Source: Nelumbo lutea (taxonomy: Eukaryota > Streptophyta > Magnoliopsida > Proteales > Nelumbonaceae). From it: DNA of 64,000 nucleotides. Position numbers and translations under genes: made by a program. The stretch is taken from contig JAKGHH010000001.1 in the NCBI GenBank assembly GCA_022828595.1, positions 118,432,999-118,496,998 on the forward strand, given 5' to 3'. Shown here piece after piece: positions 1 through 10,581 of the stretch. The notes beneath the pieces were generated by a model, which did no database searches, was not told the origin of the DNA, and saw nothing but the letters and a program-made list of their open reading frames with translations. Position 1 is the first letter of the stretch. Every line of letters starts with the position of its first letter.

Positions 1-936
1 CGAGTAGATCGATGCCCCACTGTGCAAAGGGCCACGGGCTGGTGAGATACTTGAGGTCGGCAGCGGGTTGGTGGTGAATATTGGCATGTCTCTGGCATTT
101 GTGACATTTTCTAACGAGCTCAATAGCATCTGCCTTCGATGTTGGCCAATAATACCCCTGTCGAAGTGCCTTCTAGGCGAGGGCCCTGCCCCCCAAGTGT
201 CCGCCGCACAATCCCTCATGAGTGTCGCGGAGTACAAGCTCGACTTCGGTAGGTCGCAAGCAACGCAAATAGGGGAGCGTGTAGGATCTCCTGTACAGTC
301 GTTCGTCTATCATGACGTATTTGGCTGCCTGGCGCTTCACCCTTCTGGCTGCATTGCGATCTGCAGGGAGGGTCCCGTGTAGCAGGAAGCTCGTGAGTGG
401 GTCAATCTAGTTCGACTCTGCTTGAACGACGGGAGCGACCTCCTCTGCCCCCCAAGAATGCTAGGCCGGGGCAAGTCCTCTATATGCACGGTCCTCATGG
501 TGACATCGCTGGCGCTGGCCAGTTTGGACAGGACGTCGGCCTCAGCGTTCTCTGACCTTGGTATTTGCCTGATGAAATGTGATTGGAAGTTGAGCAGGGC
601 CTCTCTGACTTTGGTCAAGTAGGCAATCATGGTTGGCTCGTGAGCTTCGTATTCGCCGGTGACCTGGTTGACCACGAGCTGGGAGTCGCTGCAGATAACA
701 ATGTGCTTTGCTTTTACTTCTCTGGCTAGGGATAGTCCAGCTATCAATGCCTCGTACTTCGCTTCATTGTTAGATGCCGCGAACTCGAAGCGTAGTGCAT
801 ACTCCAGTTTTGTGCCACTTGGGCCGTGCAGAATTATTCTGGCTTCGCTGCCCTTTTGGTTCAAGGAGCCATCTACGTGAAGGATCCATGGCTCCTCATC
901 CCAGCTCAGGCTTGGCCGAACTAGGAGAGATGCCAC
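1..936 (-). pseudogene. RNase H (second) and integrase N-terminus of element 1
   Basis: The 199-residue frame from 936 is a type-I RNase H like that of Tat-lineage elements: WILHVDGSLNQKGSEARI, YALRFEFAASNNEAKYEAL, VICSDSQLVVNQVTGEYEA and AEADVLSKLAS. After frame loss near 337 the minus strand shows the region around the integrase zinc-binding domain. At positions 60 to 1 it shows YLTSPWPFAQWGIDLL, the start of the integrase catalytic core. The remainder of integrase lies beyond the window. Confidence 0.85.
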
Positions 937-1064
937 ACTGGTTGCTGCCTCACGGGGCTCGGACTCGACCGTCCTGGGAGCTTCGGGCTCACCCGAGTTG
1001 GGAGCCTCGTACTCAACCGGCCTGGGGGCTTTGGAGCTGAATGTGCACTCGGCGATGAAATCTA

Positions 1065-2486
1065 CTAAGGCTTGGGCCTTAATGGCAGTTCACGACTTGT
1101 ACTGGAGATCGTACTCGCGAGCTCAATGGCCCATTTTGTCAGCCAACTAGAGACCTCGGGCTTAAGTAAGACTTGCCTCAGAGGTTTGTCGGTGAGAACG
1201 ATAACAGTGTGAGCCTGGAAGTACGGGCGGAACTTCCGAGCTGCAATTACCAGAGCGTATGCTAGCTTTTCAATCTCTGGGTATCTCGTCTCCGCTCCCT
1301 GCAATACCTTACTGACATAATAGATGGGTCGTTGAACCCGATCTACCTCTTTTATTAGTACCGGACTGACCACTTCGTCGCTTGCCGAGAGGTACAGTCC
1401 TAAAACATCACCCTCCTTGGGCCGGGTTAAGATCGGCACACTAGCAAGGTATTTCTTGAGCTCGTCAAATGTGAGCTGACAGTCTTGGGTCCACTCGAAC
1501 CCTTTGCTCTTGATTGCCTTAAAGAACGGCAGACAGCGGTCCGCCGATTTGGACATGAAGCGGCTCAGGGCGGCTATCCGGCCATTGAACCTCTGAACCT
1601 CCTTCAACTTACGGGGTGGTCTCATGTCTAAGATGGCCTTAATCTTATCCGGGTTGGCCTCACTGCCACGCGAGTTAACGATGTATCCTAGGAACTTGCC
1701 CGAGGTCACACCAAATACACACTTGTTTGGGTTCAGTCTCATATTAAACTTACGCGAAATTTCAAAAACAGAATGCAAATCTTGTATTAATTCATGTGAG
1801 AATTGAGTTTTGACGACCGTGTCGTCTACATAGCATTCTACTTTTCTACCGATTAACGGCGCAAACAATTTATTTACAAGCCTTTGAAAGGTTGCCCCTG
1901 TGTTTTTCAACCCGAAGGGCATAACCTTGTAATAGTACAGGCCGAATTCCGTGATGAAGGCAGTCTTTACTTCGTCCGCCGGGTCCATCTTGATTTGGTT
2001 ATAGCCCGAATAGGCGTCTAAGAAACTTAGAAACTCATGCCTTGAGGTCGCATCCACCAAACGGTCAATTCTGGGGAGCGAGAAGCAGTCTTTTGGGCAA
2101 GCCCGATTCAGGTCGGTGTAGTCGACGCACATGCGCCACTTGCCGTTGGCTTTCTTTACTAGGACGGGGTTGGCTACCCAGCTCGGGTAGTGGACTTCTC
2201 TTATGAAGTCAGCTGTGAGGAGCTTCTCGACCTCCTCGTTGACCGCTTTCCACCGCTCCAGGGCTAGGTTGTGTTTCTTTTGTCTAACGGGCCTAACAGT
2301 TCGGATCGTAGAGGTTCCTGGACGGAAGCACCGATTTGAAGCGTCCGAGCTGGGTCTGCCGCTGAGGTCGGGACTGCGACAGTTTCTTCTGTGGGCACGG
2401 CTCGTTCTTCGCCTTGCTCCGTAGGTCGCTCCAGTTCGAGGTTGTCGGCTACCTTGGTTTTTCCCTTCAGAGCGGCGACATAGCAC
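1065..2486 (-). pseudogene. Reverse transcriptase-RNase H of element 1
   Basis: The open frame contains the RT core: VKKANGKWRMCVDY, LNRACPKDC, FLDAYSGYNQIKMDP, VMPFGLKN and the catalytic ECYVDD. It continues into the gypsy RNase H connection domain (FEWTQDCQLTFDELK, GAETRYPEIEKLAYALV). Compared with the sister element, about 100 nt of linker between protease and RT, the part encoding LDVFAWLAAEMPGI there, is missing near 2300. This puts the protease and RT in different frames. The enzyme copies the RNA genome into DNA. The active-site aspartates are still present, but the polyprotein is broken. Confidence 0.9.
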
Positions 2487-3430
2487 TTGCGGGACTCGAG
2501 CTGGTCACCCCGCGCTACCCCCACACCGAAGTCTGTAGGGAACTTCATAGCCAGATGGTAGGTGGAAACCACCGCCCGCAGGACATGGGTGATCGGTCGA
2601 CCTATTATGGCATTGTAGGGGGAGGGGGTCGCGACCACCAGGAAGTCGTGTTTGAATCTGACCACACAAGGCCATGTGCTGACTTCCACAGGTACTATTA
2701 TTTTCCCAAGGGGCCGGACTTCTTCTCCGCTGAAACCCACCAAAGGAGTGTCTGTTGGCTTCAGGTCGCCTTTCTGCAACTGAAGCTGGTCAAACGCAGC
2801 TTTGAAGAGGATGTCGGCTGAGCTGCCTGAGTCGACGAGTATGCGCCTGACCTCGAAGTCGTTGATTCTTAGCTTTATTACGAGCGCGTCATCATGGGGA
2901 TAGTGGACCCCTTGCGCATCATCTTCTGTGAAGAAAATTGGCTCTTCTATTCTCGGCCGCTTTGGGGGGTTCTGCTCCTCCTAGGTGGCCTCACGAGCTG
3001 ACGTCCGAGCTGCTGCTGAAGTGCAACCCGCAACGATCGATCCTCCCACTATCATGTGGATGGTCCCCCGAACTAGCCTCTCCTCCGGAGGTTGCCTCTG
3101 CGGTTGATCGGCCGGCCTGCTGTTGGACTCGGGAGCATCCTTACCGTGCTCCCCTTGCTGACCTGTTTTATTACTATTGTTATTATTATTTTGTACAAAG
3201 TTTCTCAAATATCCGCGACGGATGAGCTCCTCTATCTCATCGCGGAGGTTTTTACAACTCTCAGTACTGTGACCGTGATCTTTGTGAAAACTGCAATACA
3301 GATTCTTATTTCTTTCATTGGGATTCCCCCTCAGACGGGGTGGCCACTTCACGTACAGGGTGTCCTTGATCGCCATCAGGATTTCGGCCCGCTTCGCGTT
3401 TAGTGGGGTGTAATAAGCTCGGTCCGCCAC
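2487..3430 (-). pseudogene. Zinc knuckle and aspartic protease of element 1
   Basis: The 5' half encodes a Cys/His knuckle-like motif, YCSFHKDHGHSTESCKNLRD, which is the typical C-terminal nucleic-acid-binding part of Gag. The protease follows, with the catalytic signature VDSGSSADILF at about 2803-2835 on the minus strand and then GFSGEEVRPLG and PSPYNAIIGRP. The frame between the knuckle (ending about 2981) and the protease is interrupted. The protease would cut Gag and Pol. The equivalent stretch of the sister element reads through from 10582 in one frame. Confidence 0.82.
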
Positions 3431-3436
3431 AGGAGC

Positions 3437-4931
3437 TCAGAATAATTGACCCGACTTTGCCCCCCGAGCTGCATCCTTTTTCTTTCGGCTGTTCCCCTGA
3501 CTGGAAAGTTCTCCTTCCCTCTTTCTTTTTTCGGGCGCGCCCTCGCCCTTTTGGTTGATCTCCTCTTCGGTGGCTATGAACCTGTCCGCGAGCTTCAGAA
3601 ACTCGGTTATGGTCGCTAGTTGGTTGACGACCATGTGCCATTTGAACTCTTTATGTGTCACGCCCTTCTTGGCTGCTGCAAGGCGTACGACGGGGTCCAG
3701 GCGTGGTATCTGCATACAGGCATCGTTGAACCGCTTGATATAGCCCCTGATGGATTCTCCCTCTCTCTGCACTATGCTGAGGAGGCTTTCTTCAGTTCGC
3801 GGGCACCGTTTGCTGGTGACGAAGTGGGACGTGAAGGTTTGTGCGAACTGCGCCCAACTCCTTATCAACCCTGGTGCTAAGTTCGGGTACCACGTGCGGG
3901 CTGCTCCTCTAAAAGTAGTGGAGAAGGCCACGCGCATGCACGACTCACTATCTCTCGCCAGGTGCATCTGTGACTGAAAGACATCTACATGATCATTCGG
4001 GTCAAACGACCCATCATACTTGTCAAGAGGGGGGAGCTTGAAGTCTTTGGGCATTGGGATTGCCAGGAGTTCGGAAGACAGGGGGGATGGAACTGAGAGG
4101 AGGGGGGCTTTGACTTCGGCCGAGCTTACCTCTTCTTTGCCTCCGAGCTTAGGCAAATCACGGGTAACAGATCGGCGAGCTCGGCGGCGGCGTCTCTGCT
4201 TCTTGGTGGGCTCGGCGTTCGTGTTGCTCACCTTTGCGCTGTCCGGAATGGTTTGTGCAGGAAGTAGCCCAGTCTGCTGGTGATGGCTGCGGACAGAGGG
4301 GTCCTGCTTCGAGTCTGTTGCCAGGATCTCGAACTGGTTCTCAAGGGTCGGGGTTTCAAACTTAGACTGCCGAGGTGATGTAGACCTGGCGAGCTGGGGT
4401 CCTCCCGACCTGTTCGCCCGCGGCGAGACCGGGGCAGCCGGTCTCTCTCGTCTGCCACGGGGTTTCAAACTTAGACAAGACCGATGCGCTTGTCTTGGTA
4501 GCGAGACCTAGCTTGTTGCGAGGCTGGGTGCCGAGGCGGGAACTGCGGCTGCTGAAGCTGAGGTTGAGGCAGCTGGGGGAACTGCTGCTGATACTGATAC
4601 TGGGAGACCTGGTGCAGCACATGTTGTTGATAGAGTTGAAATTGCTGGAACTGTTGCATTTGGGCCTGCATGGCCCGCATGCACTGCATCAAGTCCTCTA
4701 GTTGATTCGGGCCGGCCGCCGGGGGCACGACCGAAGGTTCAATGAACGTCGCACCGACGGTAGCAGGGAGTGGGGCGATGACCGGTGCCACTGTGAGAGG
4801 CACATTCAAGCTGAGATTCCGTCCGCCGAGAGGGGGACGATGAACTGTCCGATACAGACAGTAGGAAGCTGGGGTTGTTCCCTGGAGTTATCCATTTTCG
4901 CGCTTCGTCCAACATTGCTAGAGGAAGACAT
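3437..4931 (-). pseudogene. gag of element 1, frameshifted
   Basis: The likely start is the ATG at 4931-4929, beginning MSSSSN. The frame is lost near 4815 and continues in another frame from 4809, a Q-rich segment with many Gln in QAQMQQFQQFQ. A third frame begins at 4468. That largest block of 343 residues contains the retrotransposon gag core, with motifs LPPLDKYDGSFDPNDH, WYPNLAPG, HFVTSKRCPRTEESLLSI and ESIRGYIKRFNDAC, and it ends in a Lys/Arg-rich tail. Gag forms the virus-like particle. At least two frame changes separate the blocks, so a full Gag cannot be made. A homologous block lies in the element at 7943-19346. Confidence 0.85.
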
Positions 4932-5000
4932 GAGTGCTGAATTTTTTCAAGGAAGAAGAGAACTGTGAGAGTTTAGAGAGAAAGGCCTTTTGAAGCGTTT

Positions 5001-5016
5001 CCCACAAACGGCGCCA
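5001..5016 (-). other. Primer binding site of element 1
   Basis: The minus-strand sequence TGGCGCCGTTTGTGGG lies 2 bp inside the LTR. Its first ten bases are complementary to the 3' end of plant tRNA-Asp (a 3' end in CGGCGCCA), which is my recollection of that tRNA and was not searched. Confidence 0.7.
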
Positions 5017-5018
5017 AA

Positions 5019-5912
5019 TGATGTAACGCGATCCGGTGACTCCTAGCTGGCACTCACATGGCTCCTGAGAGGTACTTGAAACGAAGAGGAAGAAGAAGAA
5101 CTCCCGGGGTTTTGCCTGGCGGGAACACTCCGATGATTAAGTCAGTATTTTGTGCAAGAAGCAAAGGGAAAACGAAGGCTAAGAGTGAAGATTGCGCAGG
5201 TGATTCGAAGATACCTTGTTACTTGAGAATGATCCCCATATAACCGAATTCCATTGCTTCAGGCCCTCTGACTTCTGACAGGGCAGGTATAACCGTCACT
5301 GTCAGCCTGCCACAGCCGTTACAGGCAAGGCTGAGGTGGCACGCGCGGGGCCGTCGTTGCAGGGTACATGCCTGTCAGGCGCGAGACACCTTTCTGAAGG
5401 TGACAGGCGTGGCGCTATCTGACGAGGAACATGTCTGCTATCCACAGATTTTTCAGGTACGGCGGTCGAGCAGGAAACTTTCCTGTGGTATACCGAATTG
5501 CCCTTCCGCGAATCACCCTGAACTGGGCTGTCTCTTGAGTGACGAGTTGCCTGTAGCAGGTTATGCCGAGCTGGCTGACTCGAGGTGTCCATGCCTCGGG
5601 GTGTCCAGAGACGGATCGGTGCGTTCTTGCCTTAGAGTGGCCCGAGGTCCATTAGGGGGAGCTCGGGCCTTAAGAGAGGTCAGGACGTCCCGAACTCGAG
5701 ACGTCCCGAAGTGACTTAACCCTGGGGAGGAGGTGCGAGTAAGGCGGCTCCCGACGTGTAGCTTACCCGCCAAGTTGCCGAGCTGTACTCAGTTGGACTT
5801 TCCCTCCGAGTTGTGTTCACGCTCGTTGCGCTGTCATGCTGAGTCACTGTTTGAGCAAGGTCATGCCCACGTGTACCCGTGCTGTGAGGTCGGGCCAAAT
5901 CACCCTCCATCA
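5019..5912 (-). repeat. 5' LTR of gypsy element 1
   Basis: The 894-bp LTR starts on the minus strand with TGATGGAGGGTGATTTGGCC and ends CATCA, giving the short inverted ends TGATG/CATCA. The start matches both LTRs of the element at 7943-19346 almost exactly, while the interior is clearly diverged. Two bases separate it from the primer binding site. Confidence 0.85.
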
Positions 5913-6134
5913 GTACTAAAACGGCCCCAAAATCTAAGCTGTCAAAGTGGTTTCCTAATAGCAAAGAATTAATTTTAAGTATCCAAACAATGTAAAAAAT
6001 TTCAACCAATCTTGGCTATTCAACTAAAACACCAAAGATAAAGTGGTGCATAAAATATGCTTAGACACCCATACCGTCAAAATGACCTCTTAAAATAAAT
6101 TAATTAATGTCATCCATCCAAATTATGTCCCACT

Positions 6135-6618
6135 TAGACCTGTTCATGGGCCGGGTGGCCTGACGGGCAGGCCCGGCCCGGCCCATCCCCCGAACGGGCT
6201 TGAACAGGTATATAGGCATGCGGGCTTAACCTCGGGCCAAAAAGCTCAGCCTGCAATAAATTCAAGCCGGGCTCGGGATTTGCCAAAATAGCCCAGCCCG
6301 AGCCCGGCCCGGTCCGACCTATAACTAAACCTAAAAGCCCTAGTTGAATACCCCTCTTTTTTTCACCTCTTTCCCTTCTTTTTCCAACAGAATTCTTCTT
6401 CTCCACATCATCTTTCCCTTCTTTATATTCTTTTTTTAATATAAATAAATTTTGAATTTATATATATTTTTAATGTAAATAAATTCTGATTTATATTAAT
6501 TATTGAATAGGGAAAATTTCTATTTTTTTTATTAGGTCGGGCTTCGGGCTCGGGCTCGGGCCTAACATATTTCTATTAATGAAGAGTAAAAGCCCGGCCC
6601 GACCCATGAACAGGTCTA
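6135..6618. mobile_element. hAT-type MITE, copy 1
   Basis: This 484-bp element starts TAGACCTGTTCATGGGCCGG and ends with the inverted counterpart CCCATGAACAGGTCTA. It is flanked by a perfect 8-bp target duplication gtcccact (6127-6134 and 6619-6626). The ends are extremely rich in GGGC/GCCC, so the GC-rich arms could fold into a long hairpin, and the centre is AT-rich. It has no coding capacity. An 8-bp TSD with short TIRs is the hallmark of the hAT superfamily. A second copy is at 16651-17144. Confidence 0.9.
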
Positions 6619-7942
6619 GTCCCACTCAAATGAGATACCACAAAGCTAGCCCAAGCCTTATGGTCTTCTAAGGTCAATAGATCAATCTCAACCATCAAAG
6701 TGATGCTAATATTTCAAGTAATCAAGGCCATTGGACTGGTCTCCTAATTTGGTCTTACCCATCCAAGTGATGCATCAAATTAAACCAAAGACCTGAATTA
6801 TCCGTAAATAGACCAATTGATACGAATTATCTAAGTGATGTGTCAAAACTCTCATATGGTAGTTAATCAACATCAAACATATCATCCATATTGATTTTTT
6901 TTTAAGGGGTAAAAATCATACTTATTCTTGTAAGGCCATAAAAGTTTTTTTAGACACTAAGCCAAAATCGATTGAGCTAAAACTTGGTTACAAATCATTG
7001 GTCACATGAGAAGAAATGAAGGCCGAATTGACCAAGAGGAGCGAGAGAGAGAGAGAGACTATATTTTTCTAGAAAGTGGACAACTTTTGTTTCCTTTTTA
7101 GTATACATGAATAACTAAAGCAGTAAAGGTAGGGTTTGCAATTTTAACCCCAATCCATTTGACCCATTCAATCCACCCAATTGAAAGCTCACCCATACCC
7201 ATCTATTCAAGTGGCGGGTCAATATGGGTCAAGGAACCCATTAGGGGTCAGGGTGGGCTTGGGTCGAGGGACCCATTGGGTCATTGATGAGTGAGGATAA
7301 CCATTTTGGAATCGAAGCTTTCTCGCTAGTCAGAGTGGGATTGGAAAGGTTTCTTTGCAGCCTTTCACCTCTGCCGTTTTTAGTGAGGGTAAACACTCCA
7401 TTGCTCTGTTTTCATTCTATTTGAAGTTAAAGGTTGTATCTGAGTAGGGGAGAAAAAGGTTACAAGTTGTAGTGGAGAGAAGAGAAGAAAGAAAAAGAAA
7501 AGGAAGAAGAAGGAGAATAAGAATAGAAGAAGCATGAGAAAAATTGGGAGAGGGAGAGGGATAGAAAAGGTGGGAATTCCTCATATGCAAGTTCAATCTT
7601 CGAAGGAAGAAGACGATGAGCAATATCTTGAATTAATTTAAATTTGGAACCCTGGTTGTATATAATAAGGGCATTTTTATATATATATTTTTTAAAAACT
7701 TAGAGGATCATATTGAATGGATTAGAGTGGATTGTGACCCACTAACATACTTACAGTATCAAATTGAGGTCACATCTATGCCCCACATGCACATCTCAGT
7801 GTGCATTGGAAACATCTCCTGATGTTTGTTAGTGGAAGATGTTCTCAATTCACACTTGGGATATATTGTGGGACACCCTTTGTGGGGCGTAGATGTAAAT
7901 TTTGTCAAATGGATCAATGAATAATATGAATGACTTGGTATT
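6619..7942. other. Intergenic DNA between two gypsy elements
   Basis: No gene is visible. The stretch is AT-rich, with a purine-rich (GA/GAA) tract at about 7440-7570. At 7137-7290 and 7700-7742 there are inversely related GGGTCA/ACCCA-rich patches that may be arms of an old MITE, but no clean target duplication was found. Confidence 0.5.
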
Positions 7943-8798
7943 TGATAGAGGGTGATTTGGCCCGACCTCGTAGTACGGGGACACGTGTGCGTGACTTGGC
8001 TCAAGGAACAGATCAGCCTGACAGCACAACCACGACTCGGTGGAAGAGACACGCCGAGTCCTACGCTATCCACTCAGCGGGTTAAGCAACTCGCCGAGGA
8101 CTAACACCCGACTAACCTTGACTTTCACCAAGTGTGGGAGGTCCCGGGCTCCTCCCAGGGCCCGAGCTCTTCCTAAGGGGCTCTAAGCTCTCCCTCCCTA
8201 AGAAGGGAGCACCCCGATTTTCGGCTAAGTATCCCGAGGGAGAAGCACCTCGGGGCAGCACCGCCCCCAACGTAGGCACCTTGGCACCTCGGTGCCAAAA
8301 CAAACCTGCCCCAGGTAGTCCGGTGCACAGTAGCTCGGCAGGCTGTGGGGAGGCCTGCCTGACATCCGTACCTGCCGGACCCAGTGGCAGGGCTCTGATC
8401 CCTTGCCAGGCGGCGTTCTGTTTGCCGTCTCTGAAAAGCATGGCACTTCAGTCAAGTCCATACCTGGCGATAGTACTCTGTAGTAGCAACCTACGCCTGC
8501 CACACCTGCCCTGGCAGTAACGGCTAGGGCAGTGGTGGTTATGCCAGGTATGACCGAGCTCCGACATAAAAGAACCCCAACTCTCACGAAGTAAAGGTAT
8601 TGAAGCTTAAGCACTTTGAGCACTCTTACTCTCGACTCTCTCTTTGAGATTTTCTCCAGTTCTAACTTAGCCATTGGAGTGTTCCCACCGGGATAACTCC
8701 CCGGGAACCCTTCACTTTCTCCTTCCTCTCAGGTGCCGTTCGTTCCAGTCAGAAGCCAGGTCACAGCTAGCTAGGAGTGCCCAGACTGTGCAGCATCA
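7943..8798 (+). repeat. 5' LTR of gypsy element 2
   Basis: It begins TGATAGAGGGTGATTTGGCC and ends GCAGCATCA. It is collinear with the LTR at 18474-19346. It lacks a 17-18 bp segment near 8163 that is present at about 18692-18710 in the 3' copy, and it shows scattered substitutions. Confidence 0.93.
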
Positions 8799-8800
8799 TT

Positions 8801-8816
8801 TGGTGCCGTCTATGGG
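8801..8816 (+). other. Primer binding site of element 2
   Basis: TGGTGCCGTCTATGGG lies 2 bp after the 5' LTR. It is one base off the TGGCGCCGT of element 1, so a tRNA-Asp primer is the simplest reading. Confidence 0.7.
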
Positions 8817-8887
8817 AAACGCTTCGAAAAGCCTCCCTTTAATCTCTGCGAAACTTCCCTCTCTGCTCACCAACACCACCGACACCC

Positions 8888-10554
8888 ATGGCTTCTTCTA
8901 GCAACTTCGAATGCCGGAGCACCCCAGAGGAGCAGCTCCAACTACCCACCGTTTGCATCGGGCAGTTCACCGTCCCCCTCTATGCGGACGGGATTCCTAG
9001 CCTGAACGTGCCTGTAACGGTAGCACCCGTAACTGTCCCGCTGCCCCTGCAGTCGGGATGACCTCCGTTGAACCTGTCATTCTCCCTCCGGTGGCCGACC
9101 AAGGCCAACTTGAAGACTTGATGTAGTGCATGCGGGCCATGCAGGCCCAGATGCAGTAGTTTCAACAACTCCAGCTTCACCAGCAGCAAGTGTTGCACCA
9201 AGTATCTCAGTACCAATACCAACAACAGTTCCCTTCACTCCCTCACTGACATCCGGCGGCGCAGCCAGCCAAGCCTCAGCGCCGCAGTGAACTCCCTTCC
9301 CGGCGGGGAGAGACTTCGGCATCAACTCACGGAAGGAAGGGAAGACTCCCTACCCCCACCACGCGGCCCGCGGTCAGGGTGGGGGCTTCCTAGCCGGTTA
9401 GGCCAGCGTCACCCCAACACTCGCAGTTCGAGCCTCTGCTCGTGGAGAACAGGTTCAAGGTGCTAACCGACGACCTGGAGCAAGGTTCTTCTGTCCGCAG
9501 CTACCGACAGCCATCCCTGCCTCCCGCTGGGCCCATCGAACTCAGCAATATAGAGGCCAACAACACCAATGCCGAGCCGGCCAAGAAGCAGCGAAGACGT
9601 CGCCGGGCCCGCTGAACTACCACCGTCCCCAACTTGCCCGAGCTCAAGGGCAAAATAAAAATAAGTCCGGGAGAGGTGAGAGCTACACCACTTCTCTTGG
9701 TCCCCTCTCCTCTGTCTCCGGAGATCCTCGCAATCCCCATGTCCAAGGACTTCAACCTCCCACCGTTGGACAAATACGATGGGTCCTTCGACCCCAATGA
9801 CCACATCGACGCCTTCCAGTCCTAGATGCATCTGGCCAGGGCAAGCGAATCTTGCATGTGCATGGCCTTCTCCACTACGTTCAAAGGGGTGGCCCGCACC
9901 TGGTATCGAAACCTCTTGCCGGGCTCGATAAGGAGTTGGGCACAATTCGTGGAGGTCTTTACCTCCCACTTCGTCACTAGCAAGAGATGCCCGAGGACCC
10001 AAGAAAGCCTCCTCAGCATAGTCCAAAGAGAGGGGGAGTCCATCCGGAGCTATATCAAGCGGTTTAATGACGCTTGCTTACAAATACCCGACCTGGACCC
10101 TGCAGTTCAACTTATGACGGCAAAACGAGGTATCACCCACAGAGAGTTCAGATGGCACGTGGTCGTCAACCAGCCCAAAACCGTGACTGAGTTCCTCGAG
10201 CTTGCAGATCGGTTCATAGGAACAGAGGAGGAGATCAACCAGAAGAGAAAGCACGCCCCCGAAAAAAGAAAGAGGGAACTGGAACCCCTGGCTCCTAATG
10301 ACTACAAGAAGAAGAAGGATCAAGCTCGGGGGGCACAGCCAGTTCAGCCTTTCCGAGCTCTAGCAGCAGAAACGGTGTTTACACCCCTCAACACGAAGCG
10401 GCCCGAGATCCTCATGGCGATCAAGGACACCCCGTATGTAAAGTGGCCACCTTGGCTCAAGGCCGATCCTAGTGTTAGGAACAAGAACTTGTACTGTAGT
10501 TTCCATAGAGATCACGGTCATAGCACCGAAAATTGTAATAACCTCCGCGATTAG
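8888..10554 (+). pseudogene. gag of element 2, degenerate
   Basis: The likely start is the ATG at 8888 (MASSSN). It shares QLPTVCIGQF with the gag start of element 1 but is soon interrupted by stops. From 9634 the Gag core is readable: LPPLDKYDGSFDPNDHID. A TAG at 9823-9825 follows, then MHLARASESC, HFVTSKRCPRTQESLLSI, the basic tail, and the knuckle-like YCSFHRDHGHSTENC, ended by a TAG at about 10552. Several stops replace Gln or Asp codons seen in element 1, so Gag cannot be made in one piece. Confidence 0.87.
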
Positions 10555-10581
10555 ATAGAAGAGATCATCTGTCGCGGATAT

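Larger units (their letters stand above)
1..5912 (-). mobile_element. Ty3/gypsy LTR retrotransposon (element 1), partial
   Basis: Reading on the minus strand the order is 5' LTR, primer binding site, gag, zinc knuckle, aspartic protease, reverse transcriptase (RT) with YVDD, RNase H, and the beginning of integrase, which runs off the window at position 1. The order protease-RT-RNase H-integrase identifies Ty3/gypsy. A Tat-type lineage is inferred from the extra RNase H domain after the RT/RNase H block and from the large size of the sister element at 7943-19346. Reading frames are broken by several frameshifts and a deletion, so this copy cannot be autonomous. The 3' LTR is outside the window, so LTR age and target duplication cannot be assessed; the five bases after the LTR are gtact. 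Confidence 0.93.

Noticed and set aside
3092..3403. Plus-strand frames across the minus-strand gypsy element
   Set aside because: They are antisense shadows of gag/protease with no independent domain or promoter.
7137..7742. Another complete hAT-type MITE
   Set aside because: Inversely related aatccatttgaccc-type patches exist, but the ends are not defined and no 8-bp duplication was found.
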